DNA of 38,153 bases from Actinokineospora pegani. GTDB taxonomy: Bacteria; Actinomycetota; Actinomycetes; Mycobacteriales; Pseudonocardiaceae. Made by a program: the position numbers and the translations under genes. Shown piece by piece: positions 13,911 to 22,600 of this stretch. The stretch lies in the NCBI RefSeq assembly GCF_009745975.1, contig NZ_WHOL01000047.1, positions 1-38,153 on the forward strand, read 5' to 3'. Numbering within the stretch: position 1 is the stretch's first letter; every line of letters begins with the position of its first letter. The notes under the pieces are model-generated. The model did not search any database, was not told the origin of the DNA, and was given only the letters and a program-made list of their open reading frames with translations.

Positions 13911-16817
13911 TCAGCCGACCGGCAGCGAAGGGGGGTCCAGTTCGGCGACCAGTTGGGCCTGTCGGGTCCGGTAGCAGGCGATGGCTTCGTGCTTGAGGGG
14001 GCCGTAGTCGCAGATGTCGTTCGGTAGGGCTGCCAGGGGCAGGGCGCGGGAGGCTGGGAGGGTCGCCAGGCGGGGGACCAGGGCGGTGTACTCGCGCAGG
14101 ACTTGGCGTTCCAGGCGGCGGAGGCGGGTGTGGGCGAAGGGGTCGAGGGGGGTTTGGCGGAGGAAGCGGAGGGTGCGGAGGAGGGTGAACAGGGGGCGGG
14201 CGGTGTGGCGGAGGGTCAGGGGGCCCAGGCCCAGGGCGCGGAGGGTGGGTGGGTGTAGGCGGTAGGTGGTTCCGCGGGGGTGGTCCGCTGTCAGGTGGAG
14301 GCGGGCCAGTTCGTACTCGTCCTTGTGGGCCATCAGTTTGTGCAGGGCGACGGCCACCGCTGAGGCGACCTCGGTGTCGGTGGCGGCGACCTCGGCCACC
14401 AGGGTCAGGTAGCGCTGGGCGTAGCGGCGGCTCTGGAAGGCGGCCAGGTCCTGGTAGAGCGGGTCGACCACTGCGCGGAGGGTGGTGGGGAAGGACGCTG
14501 TGGCGGGGGATTGCTCTGGGGCGTCGACCCCGGCCGGTGGGGGCCAGGTGGGGTCGAGGGCCTTGCGGCGGCCTGCTCGGAAGGCCAGGAGGGTGGTGTC
14601 CACCGCCACGCCGTTGTGGGTGATGGCTGACTCGATGGCCTCCGCCGATTGGGGGAGGAGGCCTTCTTGGTAGGCGGCTCCGAGGACCAGGAAGGGGGTG
14701 GCGGCGGGGTCGTCCAGGATGCGGGTGGCCAGGGCTGGGGCGTCGAAGGTCAGGCAACTGGCCACGCGGGAGGTGATCAGGGTCGCCGCGGGGTCGGGGG
14801 TGGAGATCACGGCTGAGGTGCGGGTCGAGCAGCGGGACAACGCCGGCTCGGTGGCGGCGGTGGGGGTGTCCAGGACGAGGTAGGCGTCGGCGAGGCCCGC
14901 GGGGACCTGGCCGGTGCGGCCGGTGGCCACTCGCTGGTGGGAGACGGCGGTCTGGTCCAGGGCGCGGACCGGCAGGCCGTCGAGGACGGCGGCGGTGGTC
15001 AGGACGTGGTTGGCGGTGACGACGCCGGTGCCGACCATGACGATGTTGGCGCGGGCGGGGCGGACGGGCTCCGGGAGGGGGCCGATCTCGACCTGCTCGA
15101 CGGCGCGCGTGGTTGGCGGGGCCTGGACGGACGACGGGCAGGAGTGCGGGGAGGTGGACCCGGTCGCGCAGTCGCAGGCGCGGTGCTGGTCGAGGATCAG
15201 CACCGTCACGCCGGGCACGGCGCGCAGCTCGCGCTGGACGGCGTTCAGGTCGACCCGGCCGCGGACTCGCACGCCCGGCGCCCAGGCGACCCCGCGCGGG
15301 TACCGCCCGGGGTCGTCGGTGACCACGACGGTGCGGGCGACGCCCTCGGCGTGCAGCAGGCGGGTGGTGGCGGCCGGGTCGACGGCGTTGCCCGCGGGGG
15401 TGTGCGCGAACGTGAAGGTCACCGTGGTCCTGGCGGCGACGGCCTGGCGGACGGCGAGCTGGCCGGAGCGGGAGAACGCGCCGTCGCCCATGTTCTGGAA
15501 CAGGTGCGGGGTGTCGGTGAACGGGGCCGCGCCGACCCAGGGCGCGCCCTCGCCGCCGAGCTGCGTGAAGCCGGAGTCGGTGAACGGGGACGGTGCGGGG
15601 CGGGGGGACGGCAGCTCCACCCGCGGCTGCCGGGCGGGCGGCGAGTACGACGCGCCCACCCGGTCGGCCAGCAGCGGGCCGAGGCACTCGCGCAGCCGGT
15701 CGGCGTCGAGCACCCCGTCGACCGGGACCAGCGGGCCCGCCGGACCCTGCTTGCCCCACACCCGCGGGCGCTCGGCCAGGTTGTAGAGGACCTCCTTGAC
15801 CTGCGCCTCCACGAACGGCCGCTTGGCCTCGACGACGACCACCTCGGCCAGGCCGGAGGCGAACGCGGCCAGGCCGACCCGGTCCAGCGGGTGCACCATG
15901 CCCAGCTTGAGCAGCCGCACCCCGCGCCGGTCCAGCTCCGGCCCGGTCAGCCCCAGCCCGTCGAGCGCCTCGCGCAGGCACGTGTAGTCGTGCCCGGCGG
16001 CGATGATCCCCAACCGGGTCCCGCTGCCGATGACCTCATCGACCCCGTTGGCCGCCGCGAACGCCTCCGCCGCCGCCAGCCTGCCCGCCAGCACCTCCCG
16101 CTCCATGGCCCGCGCCAGCGGGGCGTCGACCCCGGGGTGCCGCGTCGGCGCCCAGGGGCCGCCCTCCCAGCCGAACTCCGGGACGGCGACCCGCACCGGG
16201 GCGCCCAGCTCGACCCGCTCGCAGGCGTCGGCCACGTCGGTGACCACGGTGAAGCCCGTCCACGAGCCGGTGAACCGGGACATCTCAATGCCGATCCGGC
16301 CCAGCCGCAGCACGTCGGCGACATCGGCGGGGGCGAGCACCGGCAGGTAGGACTCGGCCAGCGCCATCGCCGAGGCCGAGGGCAGCGACGAGGACCTGCT
16401 CGCCGGGTCGTCGCCCACCACGGCCAGCACGCCGCCGCGCTCGGCGGTGCCCATCCACGTCCCGTGCTTGACCGCGTCCGAGGACCGGTCGAGGCCGGGG
16501 GCCCGGCCGTACCAGAGGCCGAACACCCCCTCGTGGCGCGCGCCGGGGAGCTGCGGGGCCAGTTGCGAGCCGTAGACGACGGTGGCGCCCAGCTCCTCGT
16601 TGACGCCGGGCACGAACTCGATCCCGTGCTTGGCGAACAGCGCCGCCTCGTGCTGCAGCAGCAGGTCCAGCCCGCCCAGCGGCGCGCCCCGGTACCCCGA
16701 CACCAGGCCCGCGGTGCGCCAGCCCCGCGCGGCGTCGGCCGCGCGCTGGTCCAGCAGCAGCCTGCCCAGGGCGGCGACACCGGTCAGCGCCGTCGGCCCG
16801 GTCTGGTCCAGCCGCAT
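13911..16817 (-). CDS. Divergent indolepyruvate:ferredoxin oxidoreductase homologue
   Basis: A 968-residue protein aligned by eye to fused bacterial IOR enzymes, which decarboxylate arylpyruvates oxidatively with TPP and Fe-S clusters. The pyrimidine-binding half is well conserved (TGVAALGRLLLDQ; GYRGAPLGGLD; HGIEFVPGVNEELGATVVYGSQ; LWYGRAPGLDRSSDAVKHG). The C-terminal gamma-like part is also present (VGTGVVTANHVLTTAA; ITHNGVAVDTTLLAFRAGRR) and ends in the helical IOR tail domain. The central part is unusual. The TPP region keeps FQNMGDGAFSRSGQLAVR (~residue 440) but lacks the following NDAVAMTGGQ-type motif. The usual CxxCGxC ferredoxin insert is absent, leaving only a short CDCATGSTSPHSC (~546). 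It is ~200 residues shorter than typical enzymes. ATG 16817 follows GAGGGAG. Activity is uncertain. Confidence 0.82.
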   Translation of the reverse strand: MRLDQTGPTALTGVAALGRLLLDQRAADAARGWRTAGLVSGYRGAPLGGLDLLLQHEAALFAKHGIEFVPGVNEELGATVVYGSQLAPQLPGARHEGVFGLWYGRAPGLDRSSDAVKHGTWMGTAERGGVLAVVGDDPASRSSSLPSASAMALAESYLPVLAPADVADVLRLGRIGIEMSRFTGSWTGFTVVTDVADACERVELGAPVRVAVPEFGWEGGPWAPTRHPGVDAPLARAMEREVLAGRLAAAEAFAAANGVDEVIGSGTRLGIIAAGHDYTCLREALDGLGLTGPELDRRGVRLLKLGMVHPLDRVGLAAFASGLAEVVVVEAKRPFVEAQVKEVLYNLAERPRVWGKQGPAGPLVPVDGVLDADRLRECLGPLLADRVGASYSPPARQPRVELPSPRPAPSPFTDSGFTQLGGEGAPWVGAAPFTDTPHLFQNMGDGAFSRSGQLAVRQAVAARTTVTFTFAHTPAGNAVDPAATTRLLHAEGVARTVVVTDDPGRYPRGVAWAPGVRVRGRVDLNAVQRELRAVPGVTVLILDQHRACDCATGSTSPHSCPSSVQAPPTTRAVEQVEIGPLPEPVRPARANIVMVGTGVVTANHVLTTAAVLDGLPVRALDQTAVSHQRVATGRTGQVPAGLADAYLVLDTPTAATEPALSRCSTRTSAVISTPDPAATLITSRVASCLTFDAPALATRILDDPAATPFLVLGAAYQEGLLPQSAEAIESAITHNGVAVDTTLLAFRAGRRKALDPTWPPPAGVDAPEQSPATASFPTTLRAVVDPLYQDLAAFQSRRYAQRYLTLVAEVAATDTEVASAVAVALHKLMAHKDEYELARLHLTADHPRGTTYRLHPPTLRALGLGPLTLRHTARPLFTLLRTLRFLRQTPLDPFAHTRLRRLERQVLREYTALVPRLATLPASRALPLAALPNDICDYGPLKHEAIACYRTRQAQLVAELDPPSLPVG

Positions 16818-17004
16818 CGGTCTCCCTCCTCGCCGGGATCGGGTGCCTGATCTCCGAACCTGGCGGGCCGGCGGGCGGATGTCGCGCGGCACGCCCGTCA
16901 CGGACGGGTGATGACTGCGGGTGGCCGGGTTTGACCAAAACGCGAACAGGGGCTTTCGCGGCCTTGTATGTTTCGCCTCACCAGGTGGAGAGCGAGGGAT
17001 CGGC

Positions 17005-17613
17005 ATGCGGGAGTTCGTCGTCGCCGCGCTGAGTTTCCCGACCGCCCTGTTCACCTTCATGCTCGCGATCGTGGTCGTCTACTGGCTCCTCGTCGCGTTC
17101 GGCGTGTCCGATGTGGATGCCCTCGACGGCGCGGGCGAGCAGACGCTCTCCGGCGCGGGGCTCGGCGGGGTCCCGATCAGCGTGGCGCTGAGCCTGCTGA
17201 TCGTCTTCTCCTGGTTCGGCTGCCTGGTCGGGACGGTGCTGCTGTCCGGCAGCGGCCTACCCGCGGTGGCCTCCGCCGCGCTGTCCTTCGGGGTCCTGAT
17301 CGCGGCGGTGCTGCTGGCGGCGCTGCTCACCCGCGTCCTCGTCGTGCCGCTGCGCGGGTTCTTCCACGACGAGCGGGTCCCCACCCGAAACGACTTCGTC
17401 GGCCGGGTGTGCGTCGTGCGCACCGGCCGGGTCGACCAGCACTTCGGCCAGGCCGAGGTGGCCGCCGAGGACGGGTCGACCGCGATCGTGCAGGTCCGGC
17501 AGGCGGGGGCGGACCCGCTTGGCCCCGGCAGCACGGCCGTCATCCACGACTACGACGCCGACGGCGAGTTCTTCTGGATCGTCCCGGTCGACCTCGACTT
17601 CCTCAAGTCCTGA
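17005..17613 (+). CDS. YqiJ/NfeD-like membrane protein (OB-fold)
   Basis: A 202-residue inner-membrane protein. Three hydrophobic segments are visible (about residues 12-33, 55-78 and 86-110). A C-terminal soluble domain beginning around VPTRNDFVGRVCVVRTGRV has beta-strand content typical of the NfeD/YqiJ OB-fold. YqiJ/NfeD-type proteins are encoded beside flotillins (yqiJ-yqiK in Enterobacteria, nfeD-floA elsewhere) and are thought to partner them in membrane microdomains. The downstream flotillin gene starts only 17 nt after its stop, which supports that reading. ATG 17005 follows GAGGGAT at ~6 nt. It is the first gene of a three-gene operon, divergent from the oxidoreductase with a 187-nt gap. 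Confidence 0.85.
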   Translation: MREFVVAALSFPTALFTFMLAIVVVYWLLVAFGVSDVDALDGAGEQTLSGAGLGGVPISVALSLLIVFSWFGCLVGTVLLSGSGLPAVASAALSFGVLIAAVLLAALLTRVLVVPLRGFFHDERVPTRNDFVGRVCVVRTGRVDQHFGQAEVAAEDGSTAIVQVRQAGADPLGPGSTAVIHDYDADGEFFWIVPVDLDFLKS

Positions 17614-17630
17614 ATGCACAGGGAGCCACC

Positions 17631-19637
17631 ATGGACGTGATCTCGACCGGCCTCGGCGTGCTGCTGGCCGTGGTCCTGCTGATCCTGGTCATCATCGCCT
17701 TCACCATCGCCCGGATGTTCCGCAAGGTGGAGCAGGGCAAGGCGCTGATCATCTCCAAGGTGAAGAAGGTCGACGTCACCTTCACCGGCGCCGTGGTGCT
17801 CCCGGTGCTGCACAAGGCGGAGACGATGGACATCTCGGTCAAGACGATCGAGATCCACCGCGCCGGGCGCGAGGGCCTGATCTGCCAGGACAACATCCGC
17901 GCCGACATCCGGATCACGTTCTTCGTGCGGGTCAACAAGACCATCGAGGACGTCATCAAGGTCGCCCAGGCCATCGGCACCGACCGGGCCAGCGACGAGC
18001 AGACGCTGCAGGTGCTGTTCAACGCCAAGTTCTCCGAGGCGCTCAAGACCGTCGGCAAGCACCTGGACTTCGTCGACCTCTACACCAAGCGCCACGAGTT
18101 CCGCGACCGGATCATCAACGTCATCGGCACCGACCTCAACGGCTACAGCCTCGAGGACGCCGCGATCGACTACCTGGAGCAGACCCCGCTGGCGCAGCTC
18201 GACGCGGCCAACATCCTCGACGCGCAGGGCATCCGCAAGATCACCGAGCTGACGGCGATCGAGCACGTGCGGACCAACGAGTTCCAGCGCACCGAGGAGA
18301 AGGAGATCACCCGCCAGAACGTCGACGCCAAGGAGGCGATCCTCGAGCTGGAGCGGCGCCAGGCCGACGCGGAGATCAAGCAGCAGCGCGAGATCGACAC
18401 GCTGCGGGCCCGCGAGGAGGCCGAGACGCAGAAGGTGCAGGCCGAGGAGCGGCTCAAGGCCAACGCCGCGCACCTGCGCACCGAGGAGTCCCTCGGCATC
18501 CAGACCGAGAACCAGCAGCGTGAGATCGCCGTCGCGGCGAAGAACCGCGAGCGGGTCATCGCGATCGAGACCGAGCGCATCGAGAAGGACCGCCAGCTCG
18601 AGGTCATCTCCCGCGAGCGCGAGACCGAGCTGTCCCGGATCTCCAAGGACAAGGAGGTCGAGGGGGAGAAGCGCGCCGTCGCCGAGGTCGTGCGCGAGCG
18701 CGTCGCGGTGGACAAGACCGTCGCCGAGCAGGAAGAGGCGATCAAGAAGCTGCGGGCGGTCGAGGAGGCCGAGCGCAAGCGCCAGTCGGTGATCATCGCC
18801 GCCGAGGCCGAGGCGCAGGAGAACCTGGTCAAGGACATCAAGGCCGCCGAGGCGGCCGAGGTCGCGGCCAAGCACCGGGCGCGCGAGGAGCTGACCCTGG
18901 CCGAGGCCCGCCAGCAGGCCGCCGAGCTCGACACCCGGGCCAAGATCCGGCTGGCCGAGGGCGCCCAGGCCGAGGCCGCCGCCCAGGGCCTGGCCGACGT
19001 GCAGGTGCGCGAGCGCGACGCCGCCGCCATCGAGAAGGTCGGCCGCGCGGAGGCCGTCGTGGCCCGGGAGAAGGCCGTGGTCGAGGCCGACTCGATCAAG
19101 CTCAAGCTCAAGGGCGAGGCCGAGGGCCTGTCGGACAAGGCGGGCGCGATGGCGGAGATGGACGCCGCCACCCGCGACCACGAGGAGTACCGCCTGCGGG
19201 TCGAGACGGAGAAGGAGATCCGGATCGCCGGGATCAACGCCCAGCGCGAGGTCGCCGAGCAGCAGGCCATGGTGCTCGCGACCGGGCTGGAGAAGGCCGA
19301 CATCGACATCGTCGGCGGCGACACGATGTTCTTCGACCGGGTGGTCGGCGCGGTCGGCTTCGGCAAGAGCGTCGACGGGTTCTTCGACCACTCCGACATC
19401 GCCCAGACCCTGGCCCGGCCCTACCTCAACGGCGACGCCAGCTTCACCGACGACCTGCGCGGCATCCTCGGCTCGTTCAGCACCGACGACGTGAAGAACC
19501 TGACCGTGTCCGCGGTGCTGCTGCGCATGATCGACTCGAACGGCCCGGACGCCGGGAAGCTCAAGGAGCTGCTCACCCACGCCCGCAGGCTGGGGGTCGC
19601 AGACCAGTCCGTCGCCGCGTTGACGGCCGTCAAGTGA
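17631..19637 (+). CDS. Flotillin (YqiK-type SPFH/band-7 protein)
   Basis: A 668-residue membrane-anchored scaffold. An N-terminal anchor (residues ~7-27, LGVLLAVVLLILVIIAF) precedes an SPFH/band-7 domain. Its blocks include VEQGKALIISKVKKVDVTFTG, then ISVKTIEIHRAGREGL and QTLQVLFNAKFSEALKTVG. From about residue 215 to 560 there is a very long, charged Glu/Lys/Arg/Ala coiled coil (e.g. RNVDAKEAILELERRQADAEI-like heptads). The C-terminal ~90 residues form a small globular region (IVGGDTMFFDRVVGAVGFGKS; DDLRGILGSF). Flotillins oligomerise on the cytosolic face to organise lipid microdomains. ATG 17631 has an AGGGAG site. Its TGA overlaps the GTG of the AAA+ ATPase gene, so the two products are probably made in fixed proportion. 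Confidence 0.95.
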   Translation: MDVISTGLGVLLAVVLLILVIIAFTIARMFRKVEQGKALIISKVKKVDVTFTGAVVLPVLHKAETMDISVKTIEIHRAGREGLICQDNIRADIRITFFVRVNKTIEDVIKVAQAIGTDRASDEQTLQVLFNAKFSEALKTVGKHLDFVDLYTKRHEFRDRIINVIGTDLNGYSLEDAAIDYLEQTPLAQLDAANILDAQGIRKITELTAIEHVRTNEFQRTEEKEITRQNVDAKEAILELERRQADAEIKQQREIDTLRAREEAETQKVQAEERLKANAAHLRTEESLGIQTENQQREIAVAAKNRERVIAIETERIEKDRQLEVISRERETELSRISKDKEVEGEKRAVAEVVRERVAVDKTVAEQEEAIKKLRAVEEAERKRQSVIIAAEAEAQENLVKDIKAAEAAEVAAKHRAREELTLAEARQQAAELDTRAKIRLAEGAQAEAAAQGLADVQVRERDAAAIEKVGRAEAVVAREKAVVEADSIKLKLKGEAEGLSDKAGAMAEMDAATRDHEEYRLRVETEKEIRIAGINAQREVAEQQAMVLATGLEKADIDIVGGDTMFFDRVVGAVGFGKSVDGFFDHSDIAQTLARPYLNGDASFTDDLRGILGSFSTDDVKNLTVSAVLLRMIDSNGPDAGKLKELLTHARRLGVADQSVAALTAVK

Positions 19638-22600
19638 CGAGCACTGCCGAGGCGACCGCGGCGCCAGGTCTGGACGCGGGCACCTACGAGGTCCTGCGCG
19701 CCCGGCTGGGCGAGCAGGCCGCGGAGCTGGCCCGGCGCGCGGAGTCGCTGAACACCGAGCGGTTGTCGGTGTTCGGCGGCGCCGACCTGCGGCTGATCGG
19801 CAACGAGCGGATCAGGACCGAGAACAACTGCGTGCCGAGGGACATCATCTCCGTCGGCGGGCTGATGTTGTTCGGCTACAACGTCTTCATCGGGCTCAAG
19901 CCGGAGACCTCGGTCGACGACGTGCTCTCCCTGCACCGGTTCACCCGCGACGGCGACGCGTTCCGGTTCGACGCCGGGTCGGCCCAGGACGTGCCCGGCC
20001 TGCTGTGCGACGAGCGCTTCCGGCGCGACTTCACCGAGCTGTACCGGTACTACCGGGAGACGCGGCTGCTGCAACTGCGCCACGTCGAGGGCAAGCTGCT
20101 GGCGGTCTTCCAGACCGGGCCGCGCACCGAGGACACCAAGGTGCTGCGGTGGAAGGTGGCCGTCGACGGGACCGTCGAGTACCAGGACAGCCGGGGCGAG
20201 CGCGACCACGTCTTCCCGGCGTCGCACGACTTCGAGTGGGTCGAGACCACCCGCGACGACCACGTGCTCGGCCGCTTCCCGCACATCTCGATCCTGGACC
20301 AGGTCTTCGTCGAGACGGTGAACGGCGACCTCACCGTCAAGGTCGAGAACAACACCGAGACCGGCCAGGGCGTCTACTCCGAGCCGGTCGCCGAGAAGCT
20401 CCAGAGCCTCGCCGACGCCGCCGTGCACTACGCCGCGGTCGGCTCGCTCATCCTGATCCGGGTCCGCCCGTACAACGAGACCGAGTGGCGGCACCTGGTC
20501 TTCGACACCCGCACCCGCGGTGTGGTGCGTCTCGACGGGATCGGGCAGGCGTGCAGGCGCCTGCCCGAGGACCAGGGGATCATCTTCCCCGGCGGCTACT
20601 ACCTGGCCACCGGCGTGCACAAGACCTTCGACACCGACGTCGCGAGCCTGGAGTACGAGCGCGTCATCCGCTCCCCCAACGGCGAGGACGTCCTCTACGC
20701 GTTCCACGCGCGCGAGGAGGGCCGCACGCTCCTGCTGCCCTACAACGTGATCCGCAAGAAGGTCGCGACCCCGATCGTCTGCCACGGGTACTCCCTGTTC
20801 GCCGACGGCACCCTCGTGGTGTTCCGCGCGACCAGCGACGAGCCGACCCGCGTGCACCCGATGCAGGTGTGGCAGACCCCGTACCTGTCCGACACCTACG
20901 CCGCGGCCCAGCCCGTCGGCGACGGCCCGCTGGACCGGGTGGGCAACGCCGACCTGGTGCGCGGCATCTCCGACTGCCTGTCCGTGGCCCAGATGGTCGG
21001 CGAGATGAGCCCGTCGACGGCCGTGTTCGAGGCGCTGATCGCCACCTGCGGGCGCGCCTTCGACAACTACCACTGGCTCGGCGACCCGGGCCTGCACGAC
21101 CTGCGCACGCCGCTGGCCGAGGTCCGCGCGACCGCCGAGCAGGTGCTCGACGAGTACGAGTCGGTGCAGGCGCTGACCACCCAGGCAGCCGACGTGCTGG
21201 CCGCCGAGACCGAGGCCGTCGCCGGGCTGGTGCGCGTCGCGCGCGGCGAGGCACCCAAGGGGGCGGACGGGTGGGTGCGGCTGCTGGCCGACCTGCGCCG
21301 CGCCCAGGGCCGGGTCGTCGGGCTGCGCGACACCCGCTACATCGACCTCGACGGGGTCGACGCGCTGGCCGCCCGGCTGACCGACGAGCTGGGCTCGGCC
21401 GGGCAGCGGGCCGTCTCCTACCTCTCCGGGCCGGAGGCGTTCACCGGCTACCACGCCCAGGTCGAGGCGCTGGCCGCCGAGGCGGACGGCATCCGGGCGG
21501 TCGTCGAGGCCGGGCCGATCGGGGAGAAGCTGACCGAGCAGGCCGAGGGCCTGGAGACGCTGACCGAGGTCGTCGGCACGCTCGACATCGCCGACGCCAC
21601 CGCCCGCACCGGCATCCTCGAACGCGTCGGCGAGGTCCTCGCCCGCCTCAACCGGGCCCGCGCCGGGATGGCCGCGCGCCGCAAGGAGCTGCTGGCCACC
21701 GAGGGCCGGGCCGCGTTCGCCGCCGAGTTCGCGCTGCTGGGCCAGTCGGTCACCGGCGCGCTGACCGCCGCCGACACCCCCGACCGCTGCGACGAGCAGC
21801 TTGGTCGGCTCATGCTGGCCTGCGAGACGCTGGAGTCGCGGTTCGCCGACTTCGACGACTTCCTCGCCCAGCTCACCGACAAGCGCACCGACATCTACGA
21901 GGCGTTCTCCTCGCGCAAGCAGGCGCTGCTCGACGAGCGGGCCCGCCGCGCCGACCGGCTCGTCGAGTCCGCCGAGCGGGTGCTGCGCGGCGTGCGCCGC
22001 CGGGTGGCGTCGCTGGGGTCGCTGGAAGAGGTCAACACCTACTTCGCCGCCGACCCGATGGTGGCCAAGCTGCGCTCGGTGGCCGACGACCTGCGCTCAC
22101 TCGGCGACCAGGTGCGGGCCGAGGAAGTCGAGGGCCGGGTCAAGGCGGCGCGGCAGGAGGCCGGGCGGGCGCTGCGCGACCGGCTCGACCTGTTCACCGA
22201 CGGCGGCGACACGCTGAGCTTCGGGCGGCACTCGTTCGCCGTCAACACCCAGCCGCTGGACCTGACCGTCGTGCCGCACGGCGGCGGCATGGCGTTCGCG
22301 GTGACCGGCACCGACTACCGCTGCCCGGTGTCCTCGCCGGAGTTCCTGGCGACGGCCGAGTTCTGGTCGCAGACCGTCGTCTCGGAGACCGCCGAGGTCT
22401 ACCGGGCCGAGCACCTGGCCGCCACCGTGCTGGCCGCGGTCGACCACGGCGAGCTGCACGCCGACCTGGCCGGGCACGTCAAGCGCGTCGCCGAGGAGCG
22501 CTACGACGAGGCCTACGAGCGCGGTGTGCACGACCACGACGCGGCGCTGATCCTCACCGCCCTGCTGCGCCTGCGCACGGGCGCCGGGCTGCTGCGCTTC

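Noticed and set aside
16930-16975. TTGACC and TATGTT as a promoter for the YqiJ-flotillin operon
   Set aside because: The two boxes are about 30 nt apart, far from the 16-19 nt needed for one sigma-70-type promoter.
17550-19580. Long minus-strand open frame opposite the flotillin gene
   Set aside because: Leu/Gly/Asp-rich periodic translation produced by the coiled-coil codons of the flotillin on the other strand.
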